Assembly (NCBI GenBank): GCA_964390645.1
Contig: CAYMLL010000043.1
Location: forward strand, 1 to 32,541
Origin: CAYMLL01 sp964390645
GTDB taxonomy: Bacteria > Planctomycetota > UBA8108
Direction of reading: 5' to 3'
Length of the DNA: 32,541 bases
The position numbers were made by a program, and so were the translations under genes. Under the pieces are notes generated by a model. It was given only the letters and a program-made list of their open reading frames with translations, did not search any database and had not been told where the DNA came from. Below, piece by piece: positions 17,865 through 26,010 of this stretch; position 1 is the stretch's first letter, and the number at the start of each line of letters is the position of its first letter.

Positions 17865-19865
17865 ATGCGCGCGATGTTCCAGCTGCTTGTTCGTCAACTT
17901 GATCAGGCACCGAGAGAGTTCGAGGGCGGAGGGGCCGCGGTCTTTCTCGGACGCGATCGCACGATGGACCTGGTGCTCGACGACCCGCTGGTCTCGCGCC
18001 AGCACGCGGTGATCACCGCGAAGGGTGACGACTACGTGATCCAGGACGTCGGCGGCCGCAATCCCCTGCGTGTCAACCGGCGCGTGGTCGTGCGCCACAC
18101 GCTGCAGGACGGCGACGTCATCCTGCTCGGCGGTACGCGAATCCAGTTCAGGGCCTGTTCGGCGAAGTCGGCGGGCTTCGATCGGACGCTCCCCGCGATC
18201 GACGCGGCCGTCGTCGATGCTCGCGAGACGCTGCAGCATTTCCGCGACAGCCCCGATAGGCTCTCCTCCGATGACACGCTGGCCGGGCAGTTCGTCGAGG
18301 AGGAGGTCGACTCGCCGGGCACCAACTCGCGTCGAAATCTTCGCATCCTGCGGAACTTCAGCGAGCTGATCCGCAACCTCTCGGATCGTCAGAAGCTGAT
18401 CGAGTCCGCGCTGCACTCGGTTTTCGACACGCTCGAAGCCCGCTGCGGCTTCATCGGTTTCTTTGCCCCCGCAGGGGCGCTCGAGATTCGCGCCCAGCGC
18501 ATGCCGGGCGACGCGCTGGGGCCCGTCTCGTACAGCTCGACGATCGTCGATCGCGTCCGGCGGGAGGGCATCGCGATTCTCTTCGGAGATGAGCAGGCCG
18601 CCGAGTCCGGTCCGTCCGAGGAGTCGTCGCACGTCGGTCTCGACCGTCGCAGCGCCAAGCAGCTGCGGATCAAGAGCGCCATGTGCTTCCCCCTCTTCGA
18701 GGCGGACAGCGTCTGCGGGATTCTCTACCTCGATGATCGAGGCAGACAGGGAAGCTTCTCGCGGGAGGATCTCTACTTCTCGAATATCCTCTCGAACCTG
18801 ATCTCGATGGCGGTCGAGAAGGAGGCGCTCTACGACCGCATCAACGACGAGAACATCGAGCTCAAGTCGATCCTGCACCAGAAGAACCGTCTCATCGGCG
18901 TGAGCTCGGCCCTCAAGGACGTCCAGAAGAAGGTCAAGCGTGTCGCGGGGTTCGACACCACGGTGCTGATCACCGGTCAGAGCGGCACCGGAAAGGAGCT
19001 CGTGGCCCGGGCGATTCACGACCGCTCCCCGCGTCGCGGCAGGCCCTTCGTCGCGGTCAACTGCGCGGCGATTCCCGAGACGCTGCTGGAGAGCGAGCTC
19101 TTCGGCTACGCGCCGAAATCGGGGATCTCCGGCGCGGATCCCGAGGGCAAGCCGGGCAAGTTCGAGCAGGCCGGCGGCGGCACGATCTTCCTGGACGAGA
19201 TCGGCGACATGAGCCTCTCGACCCAGGCGAAGATCCTGCGCGTTCTCGAGGACCGGGTCGTTGATCGTCTCGGGGGCGTCGCGGGCGAGCGCGTCGATTT
19301 GCGGATCGTCGCGGCGACCAACAAGCAGCTCTCCGGAGCCGTGGCGGCCAGGGAGTTTCGCGAGGATCTCTTCTATCGTCTGAAGGTGTTCCACGTGCAC
19401 CTGCCACCGTTGAAGGAGCGTCGCGAGGACATTCTGCTTCTCGTCCAGCATTTCCTGTCGGTGCTCCAGCTCGGCGACCGCGGCGCGATCGAGCTCTCGC
19501 CACGCGCCAAGGAGCTGCTCCTCGCGTACCACTGGCCGGGCAACATCCGCGAGCTCAAGCACGGCATCGAGGAGGCGGCCCTGCTGTCGAACGGCCGCAC
19601 GATCTACCCCGACAACCTGCCCCGGGATCTGCGCCGGGATGACAATCCCCAGCCCTTCGGCACCCTCTCGGAGGTCGAGGCGCAGCACATCCGTCGCGTG
19701 CTTCAGAGCGTCAACTGGAACAAGCGACGGGCCTCGGAGATGCTCGGGATCAACCGCTCGACGCTCTACGAGAAGCTGCGGCTCTATCAGATCCAGAAGC
19801 CGTCGGAGTCTCGGTCGGGCACCCGGGCCGGCGTCGCGAGGAAGGGTGGACCCGGCCTCAATTGA
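17865..19865 (+). CDS. FHA-GAF-AAA+ (sigma-54 activator-like) transcriptional regulator with Fis-type HTH
   Basis: From ATG 17865 (or 17874) the product is 666 residues. An FHA domain at about 20-100 (GRDRTMDLVLDDPLVSRQHAVI, with the phosphothreonine-binding Arg and SRQH) should recognise a phosphoprotein. A GAF domain at about 165-325 follows, then the AAA+ core with Walker A GQSGTGKE (371-378), Walker B GGTIFLDEIGDM, and sensor/Arg-finger segments FREDLFYRL and WPGNIRELKH. The C-terminus (about 602-643) is a Fis-type helix-turn-helix (NKRRASEMLGINRSTLYEKL). The GAFTGA loop that contacts sigma-54 reads SGISGA (419-424) within GYAPKSGISGADPEGKPGKF, so sigma-54 dependence is uncertain. The design implies control by a Ser/Thr kinase, none of which is in the window. 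Confidence 0.88.
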   Translation: MRAMFQLLVRQLDQAPREFEGGGAAVFLGRDRTMDLVLDDPLVSRQHAVITAKGDDYVIQDVGGRNPLRVNRRVVVRHTLQDGDVILLGGTRIQFRACSAKSAGFDRTLPAIDAAVVDARETLQHFRDSPDRLSSDDTLAGQFVEEEVDSPGTNSRRNLRILRNFSELIRNLSDRQKLIESALHSVFDTLEARCGFIGFFAPAGALEIRAQRMPGDALGPVSYSSTIVDRVRREGIAILFGDEQAAESGPSEESSHVGLDRRSAKQLRIKSAMCFPLFEADSVCGILYLDDRGRQGSFSREDLYFSNILSNLISMAVEKEALYDRINDENIELKSILHQKNRLIGVSSALKDVQKKVKRVAGFDTTVLITGQSGTGKELVARAIHDRSPRRGRPFVAVNCAAIPETLLESELFGYAPKSGISGADPEGKPGKFEQAGGGTIFLDEIGDMSLSTQAKILRVLEDRVVDRLGGVAGERVDLRIVAATNKQLSGAVAAREFREDLFYRLKVFHVHLPPLKERREDILLLVQHFLSVLQLGDRGAIELSPRAKELLLAYHWPGNIRELKHGIEEAALLSNGRTIYPDNLPRDLRRDDNPQPFGTLSEVEAQHIRRVLQSVNWNKRRASEMLGINRSTLYEKLRLYQIQKPSESRSGTRAGVARKGGPGLN

Positions 19866-19890
19866 GACCGGCCGGCGGCTCCGTCCGCGC

Positions 19891-19919
19891 TTGACAAGCC
19901 AAGGTCGCGCCACTATCAA
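19891..19919 (+). promoter_or_regulatory. Promoter of the SIS-thiE operon
   Basis: Consensus TTGACA (19891-19896) and TATCAA (19914-19919) are 17 bp apart, 26 bp after the regulator gene ends. Predicted start about 19926, leader about 67 nt with GGGAGGG at 19978-19984. Confidence 0.6.
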
Positions 19920-19992
19920 CGTGCTTGTCAGGATCCGGGGAACCAGCCGGAATCGGCTGTCGGCTCCGTTCTCGATCGGGAGGGTTGTTTCC

Positions 19993-20589
19993 ATGGCAGA
20001 ATCCGAGTCCGCGTTGGTCCCGGGGATGACGGAGCACGTCAACCGCACGACCGACTTGCTGCAGAAGATCGATCTGGGCGCGGTGAGCTCGCTCGTGGAG
20101 AAGCTCTACGATGCGTACCGGGAGGGGCGGCGGGTCTTCATCCTCGGCAACGGCGGATCGGGCGCCACCGCCAGCCACTTCCAGGAGGACCTTGCGAAGA
20201 GCACGGTCAAGGATCACACGGTCCAGAAGCGGCTGCGAGTGACGAGCCTCAGCGACAGCGTGCCGTTCATCTCCGCGCTCGGCAACGACTGGGGGTTCGA
20301 GACGGTCTTTCGCGAGCAGCTCGTCACCCACGCCGAGCCGGGGGATGTCGTCATCGCGATCAGCGGCTCGGGAAACAGTCCGAACGTCGTCACCGCCGTG
20401 CAGTGGGCGACGCAGAACGGTCTCTACACGGTGGGGCTCACCGGCTTCAACGGCGGACAGCTCAAGGCCATGGTCAACCTCAGCATCCACAGCGCCGTGC
20501 TCGACATGGAGATCGCCGAGAACACGCACATGATCATCGCTCATCTCACCGTCGGCGGGTTGAGGGCGATGATCTCGCAGGCGGCCTGA
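19993..20589 (+). CDS. SIS-domain sugar isomerase, GmhA-like
   Basis: From ATG 19993 (GGGAGGG 8 nt upstream) the product is 198 residues, the usual length of GmhA/DiaA proteins. A single SIS domain fills it: ILGNGGSGATASHFQEDLAKS (phosphosugar loop and the GmhA-type HFxE), SLSDSVPFISALGNDWGFETVF, and AISGSGNSPNVVTAV (second phosphate-binding Ser cluster). GmhA turns sedoheptulose-7-phosphate into heptose-7-phosphate for LPS inner core, which would fit the LPS exporter genes in this window. In the last helix, E. coli GmhA has Gln before its two His residues; my hand alignment puts Glu there with both His kept. It might act on another phosphosugar. It has its own promoter and leads the operon with thiE 24 nt downstream. 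Confidence 0.82.
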   Translation: MAESESALVPGMTEHVNRTTDLLQKIDLGAVSSLVEKLYDAYREGRRVFILGNGGSGATASHFQEDLAKSTVKDHTVQKRLRVTSLSDSVPFISALGNDWGFETVFREQLVTHAEPGDVVIAISGSGNSPNVVTAVQWATQNGLYTVGLTGFNGGQLKAMVNLSIHSAVLDMEIAENTHMIIAHLTVGGLRAMISQAA

Positions 20590-20613
20590 GCCCGTTTTGA
20601 TGAGCCCGTCTCG

Positions 20614-21669
20614 ATGAGCCCGGCGGATCGACGCCTGCGCCTGCTCGACGCGAACCTCAACCGCGCCTCCGAAGGGCTGCGCGTCGCGGAGGACGTCTGT
20701 CGTCTCCACTGGTGCCTGCCGGGCTTCGCCGCCGAGCTCAAGGAGCTGCGGCATCGACTTCTCGCGGTCGGGGAGCGTGCGGCCGGCAGTCGCCAGGCGC
20801 TGTTGCGGGCGCGCGACATCGAGGGCGACGTCGGTCGCGACACCGAGGTGGAGCCGACGGGTGTCGAAGACGTGGACCTCGACGCGGTCGCCCATCGGAA
20901 TCTCCAGCGTGCGTGCGAAGCGGTGCGCGTTCTGGAGGAGATGACCCGTCGCGAGAGCGCCGGCGAACGTCGAGAACTGCAGTCGATTCGTTACGCGCTC
21001 TACGCGGTCGAGAAGGGGCTCGGCGGTCTGCGCAACGATTCCGCTCACGGCGACCGGCTCGCCACGGCGAGGCTGTACCTGCTGGCGACCGGCTCCCTGT
21101 GTCGCGGAGACCTGATCGACACGGTGCGTCTTTCGCTCGACGCGGGTGTCGAGGTCGTGCAGCTGCGCGAGAAGACGCTTCCGGGGGAGGAGCTGATCGC
21201 TCGAGCGCGAGCGGTCCGCGAGCTCACCGCGCGGGCCGGCGCTCTGTTCGTCGTCAACGATCGACCTGACGTCGCGCTGCTGACGCACGCGGACGGGGTT
21301 CATCTCGGCCAGGATGACCTGCCGATTCACGAGGCGCGCTCCGTGCTGGGTCCCGCGTGCCTCGTCGGTGTGTCGACCCACTCGGTTGACGACGCGCGCC
21401 GGGCGGCGCGTCAGGGCGCCGACTACATCGGCGTCGGGCCGATGTTCGAGACGGCGACGAAGGATGCCGGCGAGCTCCTCGGGCCAGGGGGCCTCGCGAG
21501 CGTTCTCGCCGAGGTCCGGACGCCGGCTTTCGCGATCGGCGGGGTCGACGTGGTCAACGTGGAGCAGGTTCGACGGGCGGGAGGAGAGCGCATCGCGGTG
21601 AGCTCGGCGGTCCTGCGGAGCGAGGATCCCGCGCGGGTGGTGGCGGAGCTTCGAGCGGCGCTCGATTGA
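20614..21669 (+). CDS. thiE: ThiD2-ThiE fusion: HMP-phosphate kinase-like domain plus thiamine-phosphate synthase
   Basis: The 351-residue protein has two parts. Residues 1-140 (LRLLDANLNRASEGLRVAEDVCRL, NLQRACEAVRVLEEM) match the ThiD2-type domain found ahead of ThiE in several phyla; characterised ThiD2 proteins phosphorylate HMP-phosphate. Residues about 150-351 are a complete TIM-barrel ThiE: GVEVVQLREK, FVVNDRPDVALLTHADGVHLGQDDL, VGVSTHS, DYIGVGPMFETATK and FAIGGV. ThiE joins HMP pyrophosphate and thiazole phosphate to thiamine phosphate. The fusion would carry out the last two steps of the pyrimidine branch in one chain. It sits 24 nt after the SIS gene in the same operon. No TPP riboswitch is visible upstream. 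The ThiE part is certain; the N-terminal activity is by family. Confidence 0.92.
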   Translation: MSPADRRLRLLDANLNRASEGLRVAEDVCRLHWCLPGFAAELKELRHRLLAVGERAAGSRQALLRARDIEGDVGRDTEVEPTGVEDVDLDAVAHRNLQRACEAVRVLEEMTRRESAGERRELQSIRYALYAVEKGLGGLRNDSAHGDRLATARLYLLATGSLCRGDLIDTVRLSLDAGVEVVQLREKTLPGEELIARARAVRELTARAGALFVVNDRPDVALLTHADGVHLGQDDLPIHEARSVLGPACLVGVSTHSVDDARRAARQGADYIGVGPMFETATKDAGELLGPGGLASVLAEVRTPAFAIGGVDVVNVEQVRRAGGERIAVSSAVLRSEDPARVVAELRAALD

Positions 21670-21781
21670 GGGACGCTTCCGGTCGGCTCCCGGTCGGGCG
21701 TGGCGAGCCGATGGGCCCCGGCGTGAACGGAAAGAGGTCGTCCCACGGGCTCCGGGTGTTTCCCTCGGTTCCCGTGTTCCC

Positions 21782-21787
21782 TATAAT
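21782..21787 (+). promoter_or_regulatory. Consensus -10 box, possible leaderless start
   Basis: A perfect TATAAT lies 7 bp before the ATG at 21795, so transcription would begin at or next to the start codon. No good -35 is seen 16-18 bp upstream. This and the absence of a ribosome site fit leaderless expression, or a chance match. Confidence 0.3.
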
Positions 21788-21794
21788 CCTCCCC

Positions 21795-22478
21795 ATGTCG
21801 TCCCTTCCCTCCGCTCGTCGACGTTGGCTCGCGCTCGGACTCTCGGTGATTCCGGGATGGGGGCATGTCTACTGGGGGCGTGAGCGTCTCGGGCTGACCG
21901 TGTTCACGGTCGCGGCCGTCCTGGGGTTCGCGTGGATCAACGGGCTCTTCGTCTACCGCGGCGCCGGTCGGACGGCGCTGGTCTGGGGCGCCGCCGTGGC
22001 GCTCGTTCTCGTCGCCGTGGGGACCTGGGCCGAACTCTTGCGCCGTACGCGGCCCGGACGCGTCGAGGAGGAGGAGGGTATCCGCGAGCGGCGGATCCGC
22101 GAGGCCACCGCGGCGTACGTGCGCGGGGAGGACGCCGTCGCGATCGAGAGCCTTCGTGAGTGTGTGCGGCTGTTTCCTCAGGATGTCGAGTCGCTCTTTC
22201 GTCTCGGTGTGATCTCGACGCGTGTCGGAGAGCGGCGTGCGGCCCTACGCTGGCTCCACTCGGCGCTCCGCCACGACGTCGAGGAGAAGTGGCGCTGGGA
22301 GATCGAGCATGCGTTGAACCGGCTCTCGAGGGAGCGAGGGGGCGCCGGATCTTCTCCTCGGGAGGAGACGGGATCTGTTCCGGGCGAGAGCGGTGTCGCG
22401 CTTCAGCAGGGGTCGGGACCCGATGCGTCCCGACTGGATCGGAAAGAAGACGAGGAAGCCGAGCGGGTCTCGGCGTGA
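21795..22478 (+). CDS. Membrane-anchored TPR-like protein
   Basis: From ATG 21795 the product is 227 residues. The first 85 or so hold three hydrophobic segments, beginning with a LSVIPGWGHVYWGRERLG motif (P-G-x-G-x-x-Y-x-G) seen in small TM2-like membrane proteins, then LTVFTVAAVLGFAWINGLF and TALVWGAAVALVLVAVGTW. After a basic and acidic linker (about 90-105) comes a short TPR-like pair (AAYVRGEDAVAIESLRECVRLFPQDVESLFRLGVISTRVGERRAALRWLHSALRHD), then a disordered tail. The helical repeats probably face the cytoplasm and bind a partner. It stops 3 nt before purM and is probably cotranscribed with it, though no functional link is known. The frame is open upstream to 21666, but the first part is not protein-like. 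Confidence 0.75.
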   Translation: MSSLPSARRRWLALGLSVIPGWGHVYWGRERLGLTVFTVAAVLGFAWINGLFVYRGAGRTALVWGAAVALVLVAVGTWAELLRRTRPGRVEEEEGIRERRIREATAAYVRGEDAVAIESLRECVRLFPQDVESLFRLGVISTRVGERRAALRWLHSALRHDVEEKWRWEIEHALNRLSRERGGAGSSPREETGSVPGESGVALQQGSGPDASRLDRKEDEEAERVSA

Positions 22479-22481
22479 CCC

Positions 22482-23546
22482 ATGGTCACCTACAAGGACT
22501 CCGGTGTCGACATCGATGCCGGCGATGCGGCGGTAGAGCGCATCGCACAACACGTTCGTAGCACCTACACGCCGCAGGTCATGACCGCAAGCCACGGTGG
22601 GTTCGCCGGGCTCTTTCAGCTCGACTATCCCTCGGGCATTCTGCGGCGTGGCTACCGCGATCCGGTACTCGTCGCGTGCACGGACGGCGTCGGCACGAAG
22701 CTCGAGATCGCGTACAAGACCGGCATCGCCGATACGATCGGCATCGATCTGGTCGCGATGTGTGTCAACGACCTCGTCGTGCAGGGGGCCGATCCGCTCT
22801 TTTTTCTCGACTACATCGCCGTCGGCAAGATGGACCCGGACCTCGTCGCAGCGATCGTCAAGGGCATCGCGATCGGCTGTCGCGAGTCCGGCTGTGCGAT
22901 TCTCGGAGGCGAGACCGCGGAGATGCCCGGATTCTATCCGGTTGGACACTACGAGCTCGCCGGCTTCTCGGTCGGAGTCGCGGACCGCACGCGCCTCGTG
23001 CTCGGTGACGGTGTGCGCCCCGGCGACAAGGTCATCGGGCTGTTTTCCAGCGGCCTCCACTCCAACGGCTACTCGCTGGTGCGCAAGGTCTTCTTCGGCC
23101 GCGGCACGCGAGCCGCGTCGCTCGATCGCGTGCTTCCGGGCTGCGAGCTGCCGTTGGGGGAGGAGCTGCTGAAGCCGACGCGCATCTACGTCAAGCCCCT
23201 GCTCAAGGTGCTGCGCAGGTATCGGAGAAAGCGTCCGGTGCACGCGCTGTCGCATATCACGGGCGGTGGTCTCGTCGAGAACATCCCGCGCTCGATTCCG
23301 AGGAGCTGCGATGTGACGATACGCCGGGGCTCGTGGGATCCGCCGGCGATCTTCGGACACCTGGCTCGGCGAGGAAAGATTCCCCCGCGCGAGATGTACC
23401 GGGTCTTCAACATGGGCATCGGCATGGTGGTGATCGTCTCGGAGTTTTTTGCGGAGTCGATCCTGGCCCAGCTGGAGCGCATGAACGTTCCCGGCGCGAT
23501 GATCGGTGAGGTGACGCGCGGCAAGGGGCGGGTGAACTTCAAGTAG
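22482..23546 (+). CDS. purM: Phosphoribosylformylglycinamidine cyclo-ligase (AIR synthetase)
   Basis: The 354-residue product has the full PurM pattern: YKDSGVDIDAGDAAV at the start, the ATP-binding segment CTDGVGTKLEIA, GIDLVAMCVNDLVVQGADPLFFLDYIA, the GGETAEMPGFY loop, GLFSSGLHSNGYSLVR, THITGGG-like SHITGGGLVENIPR, and FNMGIGMVVIV. It closes the imidazole ring, converting FGAM and ATP to AIR, the fifth step of purine synthesis, in the cytoplasm as a dimer. It is translated directly after the membrane TPR gene (3-nt gap). It converges on dapF with a 9-bp inverted repeat between them. There are no other pur genes in the window. Confidence 0.97.
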   Translation: MVTYKDSGVDIDAGDAAVERIAQHVRSTYTPQVMTASHGGFAGLFQLDYPSGILRRGYRDPVLVACTDGVGTKLEIAYKTGIADTIGIDLVAMCVNDLVVQGADPLFFLDYIAVGKMDPDLVAAIVKGIAIGCRESGCAILGGETAEMPGFYPVGHYELAGFSVGVADRTRLVLGDGVRPGDKVIGLFSSGLHSNGYSLVRKVFFGRGTRAASLDRVLPGCELPLGEELLKPTRIYVKPLLKVLRRYRRKRPVHALSHITGGGLVENIPRSIPRSCDVTIRRGSWDPPAIFGHLARRGKIPPREMYRVFNMGIGMVVIVSEFFAESILAQLERMNVPGAMIGEVTRGKGRVNFK

Positions 23547-23547
23547 C

Positions 23548-23585
23548 CCGGCGGCGCGTCAGTCCACGGTGTCTCTCGCCGCCGG
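23548..23585. terminator. Inverted repeat shared by convergent purM and dapF
   Basis: CCGGCGGCG (23548-23556) and CGCCGCCGG (23577-23585) are perfect 9-bp arms around a 20-nt loop, one base past the purM stop and about 50 bp past the dapF stop. It lacks a T-run, so a bidirectional terminator is likely by position but not proven. Confidence 0.45.
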
Positions 23586-23633
23586 CGCGGCCGTGAAGGT
23601 CGGGGCCTTTCGCCCTCTCGCCGCCCGGGCCGG

Positions 23634-24527
23634 TTACTCCAGCTCAGCGACGAAGACCTCGGTGGCGCCGCCGGTCATCCAGACGGAGCCGGTCTCCTCG
23701 TCGCCGTCCCAGCGGATGCGCAGGTCGCCGCCGCGCAGGTGTACGAGGACCTCACGGTCGCACCAGTCGTTGAGCACGGCTGCGACGACGGCGGCGCAGG
23801 CGCCGGTGCCACAGGCAAGCGTCTCGCCGCTACCTCGCTCCCAGACCCGGAAGTCCATCTCGCTGCGCGACAGCGGAACGACGAGCTCGGTGTTGACACG
23901 TTCGGGAAACCATTCGTGGTTCTCGAAGCTCGGCCCCCACTGCCACAGGGGAACGTCGGCGAATGACGGGATCGGGCTGCCGTCGAGCGACTCGATCTCG
24001 TCGAAGCGGACGACCGCATGCGGGTTCCCCATCGACACGCCGGTGATGCCGACGCGTCGGCCGTCGAGCTCGAGCGCCACGTTGACGGCGCACTCGTCGG
24101 CAGGGCCGCCGTCCGCCATCGGAAGCTCGGAGCGCGCCAGTCGTGGCGGACCCATGTCGACGCGGAGCGACTCGGCCTTGCCGTCGCCGCCACGCTCGAC
24201 GAAGAGCGTCTTCACCCCGGCGTCGGTCTCGATGCGCAGCATCTCCCGGGGCGCGATTCCCCGGTCGTGGAGGAACTTGCCGACGCAGCGGATCGCGTTG
24301 CCGCACATCTGTGCGCGACTCCCGTCGGCGTTGTACATCACCATGCGGCCGTCGTTCGCCGGCTCCCGGGGCGGCTGGATGAGGACGAGCCCGTCGCCGC
24401 CGACGCCGAAGTGGCGATCCGAGATCCGGCGCGCGAGCCCCGCGGGATCGTCGAGTCGGGTCTCGAAGCCATCGACGTAGATGTAGTCGTTGCCGATGCC
24501 GTGCATCTTGATCACACGAAGAGGCAT
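23634..24527 (-). CDS. dapF: Diaminopimelate epimerase
   Basis: From ATG 24525-24527 the product is 297 residues. It starts MPLRVIKMHGIGNDYIYVDG, the family signature, and has both active-site cysteines in the expected settings: RAQMCGNAIRCVGKF and LACGTGACAAVVAA. These act as the base and acid that interconvert LL- and meso-diaminopimelate, the last step before meso-DAP enters peptidoglycan or lysine synthesis. This implies a DAP-type cell wall. A second ATG three codons upstream and a frame open to 24641 are less likely. On the minus strand, TAAGAT ends 7 nt ahead of the start, a possible leaderless -10. It is divergent from a secreted-protein gene. Confidence 0.96.
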   Translation of the reverse strand: MPLRVIKMHGIGNDYIYVDGFETRLDDPAGLARRISDRHFGVGGDGLVLIQPPREPANDGRMVMYNADGSRAQMCGNAIRCVGKFLHDRGIAPREMLRIETDAGVKTLFVERGGDGKAESLRVDMGPPRLARSELPMADGGPADECAVNVALELDGRRVGITGVSMGNPHAVVRFDEIESLDGSPIPSFADVPLWQWGPSFENHEWFPERVNTELVVPLSRSEMDFRVWERGSGETLACGTGACAAVVAAVLNDWCDREVLVHLRGGDLRIRWDGDEETGSVWMTGGATEVFVAELE

Positions 24528-24639
24528 GGGCCGCATCTTAGCCGTCGAGAAAGACCGCGCGAGGGCTTTTTCCGCCGGGATCTGGGTGTCCGGGTCGTCT
24601 AAACTGGTGGCGGAGTCCCTGTCCCACGGAGACGTTCTC

Positions 24640-25791
24640 ATGAAGCTCCATCGCGTTCTCGTTCTCGTCGCCGTTCTCGTCCCCCTCGCAGCGGGCTCGA
24701 TCGCCGCTCTTCAGGACGAGAAGCAAGTCGAAAAGCCGACGCCCGGGAGGCCGGCCGGTGGGAAGGTCGAGTCCGGCGAGACGCCGGGGGATCGGATCCC
24801 GCGACTGCCGGAGGATCGACTGCCGCCGCGCACGCGGAAAGCTCCCGATGTCGCCTCGTCGCAGTTCCGTCGGGTCCCGGTCTACGTTCGGGTCACGGAG
24901 TCCGCGACGGGGTCGAGCGGCAAGTCCTTCGAGCCGTCCGTGGCGGTCGTCCGCAACTACCTCGCCGAGTACTTCCGTCGCGCCGGTCATCCGGTGCTCG
25001 AGAAGCCGGTCGGAGCTCGCTACCGGATCGAGGGAGACGTCGCGACGACCTTCGACAAGCCGCTGACACTGCGCGGCGAGGCGATCGCGTGGAAGTACGT
25101 CGGCGACGCTCACATCACCGTGACCGATGGCGACGGCAAGCTGCTCGGGACGGTCGAGCTGCCCGAGGTGCCGCGCGTCAACGTGAAGAGTGAGAAGTCG
25201 GCGATCTGGGATCTGAGGCGTTTTCTCGCGCATGAGGTGTACCGCGAGCTCTTCTACGGCGACGGCGTCTTCGCCAACCGGGAGATGGTCGCGCTCGTCG
25301 ACGCCCTGGCGACCGATCCCTTCGAGAGCGAGGTGGAGGTGTCGGCGGACGAGGTCATCCGCCGTTTCGCGGACGCCGGCCTCGCGAGCGTGCCGTACCT
25401 GCTCGACGGGCTGGCGGACGGCCGTTCCGTCCTCGTCGAGTCCTCCTACGAAGGGGTCACGAAGCCCGAGGACCTCAAGATCTACCACATCGCCGACAAG
25501 GGGCTCGAGGAGATCTTCCAGAAGGTCAGCCGCCTGAACATCGAGACGCCGGATCACCACCGGTTCGTCGTCATGCGTGGCTGGGAGAACGAATGGCGGC
25601 GCTTCTGCCGCGCTTTCCGCGAGTCGCCCGAGGAGAAACGACGTCGGGACTTCCTGCACCGCAGGGCCCGAGGCGTCGTCCAGGAGAAGGACCTGCGTAT
25701 CCTCGGCGTCGGGACCGGCGGGAAGGACGGGACCGGCGGGAAGGACGGGACCGGCGGGAAGGACGGGTCGAGCTCTCGCCGGGACGGGTAG
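24640..25791 (+). CDS. Secreted protein of unknown function with C-terminal GTGGKD repeats
   Basis: From ATG 24640 the product is 383 residues with a clear signal peptide (MKLHRVLVLVAVLVPLAAGSIAA). A charged, Pro-rich linker (about 24-75) follows. Then comes a mixed alpha/beta region (about 80-215: VPVYVRVTESATG, VVRNYLAEYFRRAGHPVLEKPVGARYRIEGDV, HITVTDGDGKLLGTVELPE) that looks like a lipoprotein-type beta domain with a strand-helix-strand core, and a helical region (about 230-345) with VIRRFADAGLASVPYLLDGLADG, suggestive of HEAT-like helices. The C-terminus has three GTGGKD hexapeptides from an 18-bp tandem repeat (25711-25764). I do not recognise the family. It is divergent from dapF and stands alone, 126 bp ahead of the cysteine-operon promoter. 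Confidence 0.75.
   Translation: MKLHRVLVLVAVLVPLAAGSIAALQDEKQVEKPTPGRPAGGKVESGETPGDRIPRLPEDRLPPRTRKAPDVASSQFRRVPVYVRVTESATGSSGKSFEPSVAVVRNYLAEYFRRAGHPVLEKPVGARYRIEGDVATTFDKPLTLRGEAIAWKYVGDAHITVTDGDGKLLGTVELPEVPRVNVKSEKSAIWDLRRFLAHEVYRELFYGDGVFANREMVALVDALATDPFESEVEVSADEVIRRFADAGLASVPYLLDGLADGRSVLVESSYEGVTKPEDLKIYHIADKGLEEIFQKVSRLNIETPDHHRFVVMRGWENEWRRFCRAFRESPEEKRRRDFLHRRARGVVQEKDLRILGVGTGGKDGTGGKDGTGGKDGSSSRRDG
25711..25764 (+). repeat. Three exact 18-bp tandem repeats inside a coding region
   Basis: GGGACCGGCGGGAAGGAC occurs at 25711-25728, 25729-25746 and 25747-25764 and adds the peptide GTGGKD three times in frame. The copies are identical at DNA level, a sign of recent slippage; the 18-bp period keeps the frame. 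Confidence 0.9.
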
Positions 25792-25917
25792 AGCCGTCGT
25801 CGGGACGGGGTACGGGCTTGTGCAGAGGGGGCTTTCGCGGAGGCGTTTGCCGGTCCTCGCGGAGGGGGCCATCGGGCGAGCGGCGGACCCGACGTCGCGG
25901 GGCGGAATCTGGCTGTG

Positions 25918-25946
25918 TTGAAGTCCCGCGGGCGTCCGGATATACT
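25918..25946 (+). promoter_or_regulatory. Promoter of the cysO-moeB-cysM operon
   Basis: TTGAAG (25918-25923) and TATACT (25941-25946) are 17 bp apart. Predicted start about 25953, which leaves a long leader of about 139 nt before the carrier ATG at 26092. Confidence 0.6.
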
Positions 25947-25958
25947 GTGACGATTGTG

Positions 25959-26010
25959 CCCGAGTGGACACGGCGGCGGGGAGTCCTTGTCCGGACCTTC
26001 GTCCCTCGGG
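25959..26010 (+). promoter_or_regulatory. Candidate structured leader RNA (three-way junction)
   Basis: Starting about 6 nt after the predicted transcription start, three perfect helices abut. P1 is CCCGAG (25959-25964) with CUCGGG (26005-26010). P2 is GGACA (25966-25970) with UGUCC (25988-25992). P3 is GGAC (25993-25996), loop CUUC, GUCC (26001-26004). Only one base separates P1 from P2, and P2-P3 and P3-P1 are contiguous. Further downstream GGACG (26038-26042) can pair with CGUCC (26071-26075), next to the ribosome site AGGGAG. This could be a cis-regulatory element of the cysteine operon. It does not match the SAM-I or TPP riboswitch cores by eye. Inference from pairing only. Confidence 0.4.

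Noticed and set aside
17817..20048. 743-codon minus-strand frame
   Set aside because: It lies antisense to the FHA-GAF-AAA+ regulator, whose motifs are unmistakable; the translation has no recognisable domain.
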